From: Neptunicoccus sediminis
GTDB taxonomy: Bacteria > Pseudomonadota > Alphaproteobacteria > Rhodobacterales > Rhodobacteraceae
Direction: 5' to 3'
Assembly: GCF_001719615.1 (NCBI RefSeq)
Contig: NZ_MDVX01000008.1
Span: 186,001-250,000 of the forward strand
DNA length: 64,000 nt
This document shows positions 46,186 to 54,755 of this stretch, in pieces (positions within the stretch are counted from its first letter, which is position 1; each line of letters opens with the position of its first letter). The notes beneath the pieces were generated by a model that did no database searches, was not told the DNA's origin, and was given only the letters and a program-made list of their open reading frames with translations. A program made the position numbers and the translations under genes.

Positions 46186-47025
46186 TCAGGTGATCTTTTT
46201 GTCGTCTACAATGTCCATCGTGGCCAGACCGCTCTGCCCCAGCTCAACCGAGGCGAAGGGTCCGCCTAGTCTGGAATGGCCCACATCGGTTGGATCCATT
46301 GGCGGTGCATCTTTGAGGATTTCTTGTGCAAACACCTCTGCATTGTCCTTCGGCTTATACCCCAAATGCCGCGCCTTTGTGTTGTCCACAGGTGCGCGGT
46401 CATTGTTGGACACGCCGTAAATCACGCTCCACTCCACCACAGGCGTTTCAATCGCGCGGGTGACGAGTTGGATCAGATCGTCGTATGACAACCATGTGCC
46501 CAGCGCCCGTGCGCCCGTAACCTGTGCTGCCGAAAGAATCCGCAGATGCACCGATTCCATCTGGCGTTTTTCCCAATACATCCGGCCCAGATCTTCGGTG
46601 AAACATTTGGCCAGACCGTAAAACGTATCCGGACGGTGTGGTGCATCTACGCCGATATTGTCCCGCGACGGGTGCATCCCGACCGCATGGATGGAACTTG
46701 CATAAACGATCCGGCGCACGCCGTGACGATAGCCTGCTTCCCACACGTTATACGATCCGACAAAATTCGGACCCCAAATCTCTTCAAAGGGAACTTCGTC
46801 CACGATCGCGCCGAAATGGATGACCATATCGGCCCCCTCCATCAGCGGCTCTACCTCGTCAAACTTGGCAATATCCGCCTGAACGAACCGCTCGTTGGGG
46901 TAAAGATTGCCAATGCCTTCTGCAATATCCGTAGACACCAGCTCTTCGCACATTTTTGACAGTGGCTCTCGCAGATAAGACCCGAGCCGCCCTGCAGCCC
47001 CTGTTAAAACCAGTTTTTTCAGCAT
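46186..47025 (-). CDS. NAD-dependent dehydrogenase, uronate dehydrogenase-like (SDR/epimerase family)
   Basis: A 279-residue extended short-chain dehydrogenase. The nucleotide motif TGAAGRLGSYLR lies at residues 8-19 and the catalytic Y136-x3-K140 in FYGLAKCF, with the Ser in YASSIHAVG. DAPHRPDTFYGLAKCFTE, GTWLSYDDLIQLV and LGYKPKDNAEVFA resemble bacterial uronate dehydrogenase, which oxidises galacturonate or glucuronate to the aldaric lactone. It lies 75 bases downstream of a FAD-dependent oxidase gene on the same strand, so the two may be co-transcribed. The substrate is not proved. Confidence 0.82.
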   Translation of the reverse strand: MLKKLVLTGAAGRLGSYLREPLSKMCEELVSTDIAEGIGNLYPNERFVQADIAKFDEVEPLMEGADMVIHFGAIVDEVPFEEIWGPNFVGSYNVWEAGYRHGVRRIVYASSIHAVGMHPSRDNIGVDAPHRPDTFYGLAKCFTEDLGRMYWEKRQMESVHLRILSAAQVTGARALGTWLSYDDLIQLVTRAIETPVVEWSVIYGVSNNDRAPVDNTKARHLGYKPKDNAEVFAQEILKDAPPMDPTDVGHSRLGGPFASVELGQSGLATMDIVDDKKIT

Positions 47026-47100
47026 GTTATCCTCTTAACTTTCATTCTTCGTATCGGTTCACGCGCGGCGACTTTCAAGTTGTATCGCCGCAGGGACGGT

Positions 47101-48327
47101 TCAAATCACCGCCTTTTCGTCGAAACTCTGCTTGTTTTCAATCCGCTCGAACCCGAAAGGCGTCAGGTCGAGCGAACGGTATTCCCCGTAAGAGATCAAC
47201 TCTGCCACCCCACGGCCAAGCGCGGGGGATTGTTGCAAACCATGACCGGAAAACCCGTTGGCAAACACAAAGTTTGTCACATGGGGATGCCGCCCCACCA
47301 CTGCGTTCTGGTCCAGCGTATTATAGGCGTAATGGCCGACCCAACTGTTCACCAGTTTAATCGCCTCAAACTGGGGAATCCGGTTGGCAATGGCGGGCCA
47401 GACCTTGTTTTCCCACAACCCGTGATCCGCGACAAAATCATCCGGCAAAACGGCGTGGTCATCTTCGGGTTCCGGCGGACAGCCCGCCATATAATATCGC
47501 CCGTCGGTGCGGAAATGCACGCCGCTTGGGTCGATTGTCAGCGGCAGGTCGCGGTCAAGCGGTTGTTCTGCTGCGAAAATATAGGTGTAGCGTTTGCGCG
47601 GCTCCACCGGAAGGTCAATGCCCGCCATCGCCGCCGTTTGCGCCGCACGCGGGCCGGATGCGTTCACCACCGTCCCGCAAGACACCACCTCCCCCGACCG
47701 GAGCGTCACAGACTCCACGCAATCCCCTGCGACAGAACAGCCCAGCCCGACCACCTCGTTTTCGATATATTCCACGCCCCGTTCCCGACCGGATTTCTTC
47801 CACCAGTCGAACATTGTGCCGCCGTCAAAATAGCCCTCATTCACCGTATTGTGGTTCGCGGCCAGAATATCATCGAGCTGATAAAACGGATATTCCGCCG
47901 CCAGTTCCGCCGCTGACATGTGCCGCGTCCCTGCGCCTTTCTGTGCCTGAAGCCGCTGCACGTCCTGCAATGTTCGGGCAAATTCCGGCGTATCTGCGAG
48001 GTACAAATACCCGAAGTTCTGCAGCACAAGATCGGGAACGCGATCATCACCCCCCATGAACGCCTTGAAGTTGTTGACAAATTCCGCGCCAAACTGCGAG
48101 ATCTGGATATTGATTGCACGGCTGAACTGCTGGCGCATGCAGCTGTTGGTGTGAACGGTTGAACAAAACTCATAGCTTGCGTCCCGTTCCACAACCAGAA
48201 TACGCCCGTCAAACCCTGACATTTCCGTCAGCCACCACGAAATAGAGGCGCCATAAATCGCGCCGCCCACTATGACCACGTCATAGGAGTCATGTTTCGG
48301 TGTCTTCGGATAGATGCCCGCAGCCAT
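47101..48327 (-). CDS. FAD-dependent oxidoreductase, DAO family
   Basis: A 408-residue flavoenzyme of the D-amino-acid oxidase/sarcosine-oxidase fold. The dinucleotide motif VVIVGGAIYGASISWWL lies near residue 18, followed by VVERDAS. The C-terminal FAD segment is FANGFSGHGLQQSPALGRGVAEL. The SCMRQQFSRAINIQISQ region near residue 65 resembles the glycine-betaine/sarcosine group. I chose ATG at 48327 with AAGGGA upstream. It precedes the uronate-dehydrogenase-like gene and is divergent from the polytopic membrane protein gene. Its amine or amino-acid substrate is unknown. Confidence 0.87.
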   Translation of the reverse strand: MAAGIYPKTPKHDSYDVVIVGGAIYGASISWWLTEMSGFDGRILVVERDASYEFCSTVHTNSCMRQQFSRAINIQISQFGAEFVNNFKAFMGGDDRVPDLVLQNFGYLYLADTPEFARTLQDVQRLQAQKGAGTRHMSAAELAAEYPFYQLDDILAANHNTVNEGYFDGGTMFDWWKKSGRERGVEYIENEVVGLGCSVAGDCVESVTLRSGEVVSCGTVVNASGPRAAQTAAMAGIDLPVEPRKRYTYIFAAEQPLDRDLPLTIDPSGVHFRTDGRYYMAGCPPEPEDDHAVLPDDFVADHGLWENKVWPAIANRIPQFEAIKLVNSWVGHYAYNTLDQNAVVGRHPHVTNFVFANGFSGHGLQQSPALGRGVAELISYGEYRSLDLTPFGFERIENKQSFDEKAVI

Positions 48328-48435
48328 GTCTGTTCCCTTCCCTGTTCCCGTTGCAAAGGCGTAGCTTGGGGCTGGCAGCGACACAAGCCCAGACTATAGC
48401 TGTTCAAACCCGAAATAGTTTTCTAACGTCCCCCC

Positions 48436-49800
48436 ATGATTAAGATCCGGCTGTTGTCTGTCCTTCTTCTTGCGCCCGCCGCCGCCTTCGCCCATGCGGG
48501 TCAGCAAGGTCTGATCCTGCTGTTGCCCACTGAAATCTATATCATTTCCGGCGGACTGGCGGTGCTGGCCACAGTGATACTGGCCGCGATGATGAACCAT
48601 GCGGCGCTGGCGGGGCTGTTTCGCAGCATCCGCCTGTTTGATCTGCCCGCACCCGCACCCGTCCTGTTAAGCCTGTTGTCGACGGCTGTGTTTCTCGGCC
48701 TCGTCTGGCTTGGGTTGTTCGGCCCTTATGATCCCTTGGCCAATCTGATGACGCTGGGGGTCTGGACGGTGTTCTGGATCGGTTTCGTGATCCTTTGCGG
48801 TTTGTTTGGCAATTTGTGGGTCTGGCTCAACCCGTGGAGCGGGCTGTTCCGTCTGGTATCGGGCGGGGATTCCACGCCGCTGCTGCACCTGCCGGCTTGG
48901 GTCGGGCACTGGCCTGCGGTTGTTCTTTTGATGGCGTTCAACGGTTTTGGGATTGCCAGCTCCCATGCTACCGACCCGCGGCTTCTGGCGACTTTGGCGG
49001 TTCTTTACTGGATGTTCACCTTTGTGATGATGATGGTGTTCGGGGGGCAGAGATGGTTGCAACAAGGCGAATTCCTTACCGTCTTCATCGGCCTGATCGC
49101 CAAAATCTCTCCGCTCCGGCGCAATGGCGCGCTTCGCATCGGTGCACCGGGCTGGCGGATTGCAGAGTCCGGCGTGCCACCGCTCTCACTGGCGGTTTTC
49201 GCACTGGTGCTGCTTGGCACCGGCACGTTTGACGGTTTGAACGAGACCTTTTTCTGGCTGGTGCAGCTTGGCATTAACCCGCTGGAGTTTCCGGGCAGAT
49301 CGGCCATTATCACCGAGACCCTTGTCGGGTTGATCCTGACAAACATCTGTCTTTGCGTGATTTTTTACGTCTGCGTCTGGATGACCGCACCGCAGGGACA
49401 AACCGGACATCTGTTTCGCCGTCAGGCGTTAACCATTCTGCCGATTGCACTGGCCTATCATTTCGCCCATTTCCTGCCTGCCCTGCTGGTGGATGGCCAA
49501 CACGCGCTGGTGGCCCTGTCCAACCCGCTGGGCCGTGGCGCGGATTACCTGAACCTCGGGCCGTTTTTCGTATCCACAGGTTTCTTCAACACCACCGCAA
49601 CCGTGCGGATGATTTTCCTCAGTCAGGCGGGGGCGATTGTGTTTGGCCATGTGCTGGCCATCCTCCTGTCCCACCGTATCGCCAGCGAATATTTTGCGAC
49701 CCGACGGGGAATCCTGATCAGTCAGATCCCTCTCTCGGCCTTTATGATCGGCTATACTATTCTGGGGTTGTGGCTTTTGGCGACACCAAAGGGGGCGTAA
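48436..49800 (+). CDS. Polytopic membrane protein of unknown function
   Basis: A 454-residue protein with a possible cleavable signal peptide (LLSVLLLAPAAAFA, then HAGQQG) and about ten to eleven further hydrophobic segments. Conserved-looking features are GNLWVWLNPWSGLFRL, FGGQRWLQQGEFLTVF and the histidine-bearing YHFAHFLPALLVDGQH. I do not recognise a functional family with certainty; homologues in databases sometimes carry the label fenitrothion hydrolase, which I would not trust here. Histidines in HFAHF and QHAL could bind metal. It lies alone upstream of the Liv-type operon, on the same strand, with an 82-base gap. Confidence 0.75.
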   Translation: MIKIRLLSVLLLAPAAAFAHAGQQGLILLLPTEIYIISGGLAVLATVILAAMMNHAALAGLFRSIRLFDLPAPAPVLLSLLSTAVFLGLVWLGLFGPYDPLANLMTLGVWTVFWIGFVILCGLFGNLWVWLNPWSGLFRLVSGGDSTPLLHLPAWVGHWPAVVLLMAFNGFGIASSHATDPRLLATLAVLYWMFTFVMMMVFGGQRWLQQGEFLTVFIGLIAKISPLRRNGALRIGAPGWRIAESGVPPLSLAVFALVLLGTGTFDGLNETFFWLVQLGINPLEFPGRSAIITETLVGLILTNICLCVIFYVCVWMTAPQGQTGHLFRRQALTILPIALAYHFAHFLPALLVDGQHALVALSNPLGRGADYLNLGPFFVSTGFFNTTATVRMIFLSQAGAIVFGHVLAILLSHRIASEYFATRRGILISQIPLSAFMIGYTILGLWLLATPKGA

Positions 49801-49882
49801 AAAAAATGTAGACAAATTGTTAGTGTACATACAGACTTGACGAAAAAAGACTAACCCACCAACAGACGACTCGGAGGTTCCA

Positions 49883-51166
49883 ATGAGAAAATTGATTAAG
49901 CCTACCCCTACGTTGACGCGCCGCACCCTGCTTGGAACAGCAGCCGCCGCCGCCGCGACCCCCCTCTTGGGGCGCTATGCCCAAGCCCAAAGTTCAGAGC
50001 CTATTCGCATCGGTTTTCAGGTCCACCGCACCGGCATTGGTGCATCCTACGGGCGTTGGTATGACCGCACGACCACCGCCGCTGTAAAGCGGATCAACGA
50101 TGCGGGCGGGATCAACGGCCGCCCTGTCGAGATCATTGCAGAAGACGATGGCACCGACCCCAAACGGGGTGCCGAAGTGGTTGAGAAATTCGCAACCCAA
50201 CACAATTGCGACATCGGGTTCGGGACGCTGTTTTCCCATGTGGTTTACGGATCGGCCCCCCGTGCGGGCGAATTGAAACTGCCGTATTTCGTGGTTTCCG
50301 AAGGCCATCACGTCGCCTCTGGCGCGTTGAACCGCTGGACCATGCAACCCGGCATTACGGATGTGAAATCGCAGGTTCAGGCGATGGCACCGTTTGTTGC
50401 AAATAATCTCGGCAAGAAAGTCACCATGATCTATCCCGATTTTGCGTTCGGGCATGATCACCGTGATTATTTCTCTGAGGCGATTGAAAAACAGGGGGGC
50501 GAGGTTGTAGCCAAGATCGCCATTCCGCCCAGTGAGACCTCTTTCACCAAGTATTTCCCGAAAATCCCGCGGGACACAGAGGTGATTTACCACGTGATGA
50601 TCGGCCCTGCTGTTCTGACCTTCGTGAAGGAGATGGGCGAGTTCTTTGGCCCCTCCAAGCCGGAAATCTTCGGTTTCCTCGACAGTCTGGAGGCGGTGGA
50701 CATCAACTCGCCCGGTCTGGAATTTCTTGAAGGCACCTATTTCTGGGAAGGCAACCCGCGCTATGCGCAGGCGGACCAGTCGAGCCATGACAAACTGTAC
50801 CGCGAGGCTGTGGGCGTGGATGACAACGGCGCGTCTGTGTCTGATGCCAAGGATGTCTCGACCTATTCCCATATGTTTGGCTGCTGGGAGACCCTGAACA
50901 TCATCAAACGCGGGATGGAGGCTGCCGATTACAAAGGCACAGCCGACCGGTCCAAACTGATCGAAGCGATTGAGGAGATGACGGACATGCCGCTGTCGGA
51001 CGATCATCCGCAGGGGGCGAAACGCTTTAACGGTAAAACGCACCAGACCTTTGGCCACCAGTATATATCCAAGGTGGACAGCGGCAAACTGGTTCTGGCC
51101 CATACATCTTCCATCGAAGATACGCTGTATGAAGACGAAGTGGATTACACCACACAAAGCTTCTGA
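49883..51166 (+). CDS. Branched-chain-amino-acid-type ABC transporter substrate-binding protein, Tat-type leader
   Basis: A periplasmic type I binding protein of 427 residues. The leader has a twin-arginine motif, LTRRTLLG, then an alanine-rich core ending near GRYAQA, so export is probably by Tat. The mature part begins IRIGFQVHRTGIGASYGRW and includes INDAGGINGRPVEIIAEDDG and VTMIYPDFAFGHDHRDYF, typical of the LivJ/AmiC-like family. The following operon genes are LivH, LivM, LivG and LivF types and then an enamidase-like gene. The ligand is thus more likely an N-heterocyclic acid or its relative than an amino acid. GGAGG precedes ATG. Confidence 0.9.
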   Translation: MRKLIKPTPTLTRRTLLGTAAAAAATPLLGRYAQAQSSEPIRIGFQVHRTGIGASYGRWYDRTTTAAVKRINDAGGINGRPVEIIAEDDGTDPKRGAEVVEKFATQHNCDIGFGTLFSHVVYGSAPRAGELKLPYFVVSEGHHVASGALNRWTMQPGITDVKSQVQAMAPFVANNLGKKVTMIYPDFAFGHDHRDYFSEAIEKQGGEVVAKIAIPPSETSFTKYFPKIPRDTEVIYHVMIGPAVLTFVKEMGEFFGPSKPEIFGFLDSLEAVDINSPGLEFLEGTYFWEGNPRYAQADQSSHDKLYREAVGVDDNGASVSDAKDVSTYSHMFGCWETLNIIKRGMEAADYKGTADRSKLIEAIEEMTDMPLSDDHPQGAKRFNGKTHQTFGHQYISKVDSGKLVLAHTSSIEDTLYEDEVDYTTQSF

Positions 51167-51474
51167 ACCGAGCTTGCGATCCGCCAAGAATGGCGCAAAC
51201 ACGGAGAGCCACCCTGCACGCACACGCCGGGTGGCCCCCCAAGGCGGAACTGCCACATAACCGCTCAGTGGCGCGCCTTATCACTTGCAAACGGGACGGG
51301 GCATTCAATGTGCCGCCCTTATCAAAAGACGATCACCGCTTGTGTCGAAAGCCGCTAATGCCCCCAGTTTCATATACTATTCATACAATCCGCGGGTTTC
51401 AGAATCTGTGCGATAACGCACTGTTTTGCAAATCAGTTGCCACACCGCCCGCCACCGGCATGTGGGGCTAACCG
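51167..51474. other. Intergenic stretch between binding-protein and permease genes
   Basis: I see no credible gene in these 308 bases. A hairpin, GCCACCC (51208-51214) / GGGTGGC (51229-51235), follows the binding-protein gene and a TATACT motif lies at 51373-51378. Such gaps after binding-protein genes often let the binding protein be made in excess over the membrane components. Confidence 0.5.
51208..51235 (+). terminator. Hairpin after the binding-protein gene, possible partial terminator
   Basis: Seven-base-pair GC-rich stem with a 14-base loop, followed by C residues and not by T. It could protect the upstream mRNA or attenuate read-through into the permease genes. Confidence 0.45.
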
Positions 51475-52401
51475 ATGGAGTTTGGCCCCCACCTTTTGCT
51501 TGCCTCACTAGAGGGCGCAACCACCGCCGCTGTTCTGGCACTCACCGCTATGGGGCTAAGCATCGTCTTCGGCGTGATGCGCGTGGTCAATGTGGCCCAC
51601 GGCGAATTCTACATGGTCGGCGCTGTGCTGGCGTGGTTTATCGCCACCAGTGTCGGTGCCCATCCCGCGCTTGGCTTTATTGCGGCGCTGCTGATTGCGC
51701 CTCTGCTGGTGGGGCTGCTTGCGGCTGGGGTGGACAGGCTGATCCTGCGCCATATCAACTATGATCCCGAACGCACCATCGTTGCCACCATCGGCACGCT
51801 GTATATCCTGCAACAAACCACGCTGATGACCTTTGGTCCGGATGCCCGTCCCGTGGAGCCGCCGTTCAACACGCGCATTGCCCTGCCGTGGTTTGAATGG
51901 GGCGAAAACGGGTTTGAAGTCTACTTTCCTTGGGGGCTTTCAACCACATCTTACAAACTGTTCGTCATTGCAGCCGCCGTTGTGATCCTGATTACCCTCT
52001 GGCTGGCCATTACCCGCACCAAGGCGGGGCTGGTGATGCGCGCTACCCAACAGGACAGTGATATGGCACAAGCCTTTGGTATCCCTGTCAAAACCGTTTA
52101 TTCGGTCGTCTTTGGACTGGGCGCAGGGCTGGCTGCTATCGGTGCGGTTCTGGTGGTGCCGATCCAGCAGGCCTATTACCTGATGGGGCATGATCCGCTG
52201 CTTTTATCCTTTATCGTCGTGATTATCGGCGGGCTAGGCTCTCTGCCCGGCACCATTATTGCGGCCATTCTGATCGGAATGGCGGACGGGATTATTTCGG
52301 TCTTCTTCACGCCGACGCTGGCCAAGATTTTTGCCACACTGGTGGTGGCAATGGTGCTTGTGTTCCGTCCAAAAGGTCTGCTCGGGAAGTCCACATCATG
52401 A
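51475..52401 (+). CDS. LivH-type ABC transporter permease
   Basis: An inner-membrane permease of 308 residues with about eight helices. ALTAMGLSIVFGVMRVVNVAHGEFYMVGA near the N-terminus is the family signature region, and MRATQQDSDMAQAFGIPVKTVYSVVFGLGA is the cytoplasmic coupling loop. The start ATG at 51475 has no strong ribosome site. The stop overlaps the LivM-type gene start by four bases. It belongs to the transporter whose operon ends with the enamidase-like gene. Confidence 0.92.
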   Translation: MEFGPHLLLASLEGATTAAVLALTAMGLSIVFGVMRVVNVAHGEFYMVGAVLAWFIATSVGAHPALGFIAALLIAPLLVGLLAAGVDRLILRHINYDPERTIVATIGTLYILQQTTLMTFGPDARPVEPPFNTRIALPWFEWGENGFEVYFPWGLSTTSYKLFVIAAAVVILITLWLAITRTKAGLVMRATQQDSDMAQAFGIPVKTVYSVVFGLGAGLAAIGAVLVVPIQQAYYLMGHDPLLLSFIVVIIGGLGSLPGTIIAAILIGMADGIISVFFTPTLAKIFATLVVAMVLVFRPKGLLGKSTS

Positions 52402-53342
52402 GCGATACAGGAAAGACCCACGGGCTTCATTTCGGGTTGATCGGCCTGCTTGCGCTGGCTTATTTTGTGCTGCCCGCCTATCATTCGGGCAATCTGGCCA
52501 GTGTTATGGTCATTGCCATCTACGCAATGGGGTACAACCTGCTGTTCGGCTACACGGGGCTGCTGTCCCTTGGCCATGCGCTGTTCTTTTCTGCCGGTCT
52601 CTACGGGCTTGGGCTGACGATGCATCTGGCGGACTGGACGCCGCTGCCTGCCTTTGCCGCCGGACTGATCGCTGCCCTTGTGGTCTCTGCGGTGATCGGG
52701 TTTCTGATCCTGCGCACCACGGGCGTTGCCTTTATGATCGTGACACTGATGTTCGCGCAGGCAGGCTATCTGACGATCCTCTACTTTGGCAAATACACCC
52801 GTGGAGACGAGGGCTTTGCCCTGCAACAGGCAAGCCGCCAGATCGCGGGGTATGACCTGAGCGATCCGGGCGTGCGGTATTTCTGTGCGCTGGTACTGTT
52901 CTCGGTCACGCTGCTCGGGCTGGCCTATATGATCCGCGCGCCGTTCGGGCGGACATTAGTGGCCATTCGCGAGAATGAGGAACGGGCGCGGATGCTCGGC
53001 TATAACGTCACCGCGATCAAGCTGAAGGCGGTGATCGTGTCGGGTGTTGTTTCGGGCGCTTCGGGTGCGACATACGCGCTGTTGTTCGGCTACGCGGGGG
53101 CGACCTTTGCCACCGTGCAATATTCGATCTTCCCCCTGCTCTGGGTGCTGGTCGGTGGGGCTGGCACAACGGTCGGCCCCTTTGTCGGTGCCTTGTTCAT
53201 GTTCTACCTGATCGACTACGCCTCTGGCAAAACCGAGGCTTATTTGCTGGTGGTTGGTGTGACACTGGTGCTGGTTACACTGTTTCTGCCCCACGGCATT
53301 GTCGGCACGATCCGGACCCGTTTCCTAAGGTGGCTGCCATGA
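52398..53342 (+). CDS. LivM-type ABC transporter permease
   Basis: A 314-residue permease that pairs with the LivH-type protein. NLLFGYTGLLSLGHALFFSAGLYG and GRTLVAIRENEERARMLGYNV are characteristic of LivM. About nine hydrophobic segments are visible, ending with FLPHGIVGTIRTRF, which is also typical. It overlaps the preceding gene and the following LivG-type gene by four bases each, pointing to translational coupling. Confidence 0.92.
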   Translation: MSDTGKTHGLHFGLIGLLALAYFVLPAYHSGNLASVMVIAIYAMGYNLLFGYTGLLSLGHALFFSAGLYGLGLTMHLADWTPLPAFAAGLIAALVVSAVIGFLILRTTGVAFMIVTLMFAQAGYLTILYFGKYTRGDEGFALQQASRQIAGYDLSDPGVRYFCALVLFSVTLLGLAYMIRAPFGRTLVAIRENEERARMLGYNVTAIKLKAVIVSGVVSGASGATYALLFGYAGATFATVQYSIFPLLWVLVGGAGTTVGPFVGALFMFYLIDYASGKTEAYLLVVGVTLVLVTLFLPHGIVGTIRTRFLRWLP

Positions 53343-54055
53343 TTCTGACTACACGCGGACTGACCAAAGCCTATGCCGGTGTGAAGGCCAATACGGATGT
53401 GGATTTCGATCTGCCAGCAGGCCAGACCCGCGCCATTATCGGGCCGAACGGGGCGGGAAAATCCACCTTTGTCGGCATGATCTGCGGGCGCATTCCGGCC
53501 ACCCGTGGCACGGTGACGTTTGACGGGCAGGACGTAACAGCCCTTCCCGCCCACAAGCGGATCGAGCGGGGCATGGCCTATACCTTCCAGATCACTTCAG
53601 TGTTTCCGGGGCTTCCGGTGCGCGAGAATGTGGCACTGGCCGCACGGCGCGGATTGGGCCGGAACAAAGCCGCGGTGCGCGCCAAAACGGATGAGGTTCT
53701 AAGCCGTCTTAACATAAGCGACCGCGCCGATCAGATGGCAGGCGATCTGTCCTACGGCCATCAGCGCATCCTTGAAATCGGCATGGGTCTGGCACAGGAA
53801 CCGCGCCTGTTCATTCTGGATGAACCGACCCAAGGGCTGGCGGAATCCGAAGTGGAAGAGTTCAACACGCTGATCAAAACGCTGGATGCAGAAACCACAA
53901 TCCTGTTGATCGAACATAATATGAATGTGGTGATGGAGGTGGCGGAATACATCACCGTACTGGATCAGGGGATGGTTCTGGCCAATGGCACGCCACAGGA
54001 AATCCGCGCCAATACCGCCGTACAAGAGGCCTATCTGGGGAGCGGACATGCTTGA
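53339..54055 (+). CDS. LivG-type ABC transporter ATP-binding protein
   Basis: A 238-residue ATPase subunit. Walker A is GPNGAGKST, the LivG-specific insertion contains RIERGMAYTFQITSVFPGL, the signature is LSYGHQRILEIG and Walker B is LFILDEPTQGLAESE, with the switch histidine in LLIEHNMNVV. The signature reads LSYGHQ, common for LivG. I chose ATG at 53339, overlapping the LivM stop (ATGA). A GTG three codons upstream is in frame but less likely. It ends eight bases inside the next gene. Confidence 0.92.
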   Translation: MILTTRGLTKAYAGVKANTDVDFDLPAGQTRAIIGPNGAGKSTFVGMICGRIPATRGTVTFDGQDVTALPAHKRIERGMAYTFQITSVFPGLPVRENVALAARRGLGRNKAAVRAKTDEVLSRLNISDRADQMAGDLSYGHQRILEIGMGLAQEPRLFILDEPTQGLAESEVEEFNTLIKTLDAETTILLIEHNMNVVMEVAEYITVLDQGMVLANGTPQEIRANTAVQEAYLGSGHA

Positions 54056-54743
54056 ACTTTCACATATCCAGTCGGGCTATGGCCGTGTTCAGGTACTGTT
54101 TGATGTATCGCTGACCGCGAAAGCGGGGGAAATCACCTGCATTATGGGGCGCAACGGGGCGGGCAAAACTACCACGCTCAAGGCGATCATGGGCATGTTG
54201 CCCCTGACAGCCGGTTCTGTGACGCTGGACGGTGTGACCCTGTCCGACCTGCCGCCCCACGGCGTGCCAAAATCCGGCATCGCCTATGTTCCCCAAGGCC
54301 GGCGGTTGTTTTCCGAACTGACCGTGGCGCAAAATCTGGAGGTGGGGTTGCTCCACACCAAGGACAAGGCCGCCACGCGTGAAGAGGTGCTGGACCTGTT
54401 CCCCCGCCTGCGCGAACGGTTGAGGCAACAGGCGGATACGCTTTCAGGGGGTGAACAGCAGATGCTGGCAATGGGGCGTGCCCTGTGCTTGCGTCCCAAA
54501 GTGTTGCTGCTGGATGAACCGACCGAGGGGCTGCAACCCTCTATGATTGATCTGATCCGTGACGTGGTCTTGCAGATGAAATCCCGCAATCTGGCGGTTG
54601 TTCTGGTGGAACAGCGCATTGATGCGGTTCTGAACATTGCCGATCAGGTGGTGTTTGTGGAAAACGGCCGCTCGCTAGAGACGACAGACACGGGTGCGCT
54701 GCGCGAAAACCCCGAAAAGCTACACCATTACCTTGGCGTATAG
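54048..54743 (+). CDS. LivF-type ABC transporter ATP-binding protein
   Basis: The second ATPase subunit, 231 residues. Walker A is GRNGAGKTT, signature LSGGEQQMLAMGRAL, Walker B VLLLDEPTEGLQPSM, with IAYVPQGRRLFSELTV around the Q loop, as in LivF. ATG at 54048 lies within the last codons of the LivG-type gene. Twelve bases separate its stop from the enamidase-like gene, so transporter and catabolic enzyme are almost certainly co-transcribed. Confidence 0.92.
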   Translation: MLELSHIQSGYGRVQVLFDVSLTAKAGEITCIMGRNGAGKTTTLKAIMGMLPLTAGSVTLDGVTLSDLPPHGVPKSGIAYVPQGRRLFSELTVAQNLEVGLLHTKDKAATREEVLDLFPRLRERLRQQADTLSGGEQQMLAMGRALCLRPKVLLLDEPTEGLQPSMIDLIRDVVLQMKSRNLAVVLVEQRIDAVLNIADQVVFVENGRSLETTDTGALRENPEKLHHYLGV

Positions 54744-54755
54744 AGGAGAGAGCCC

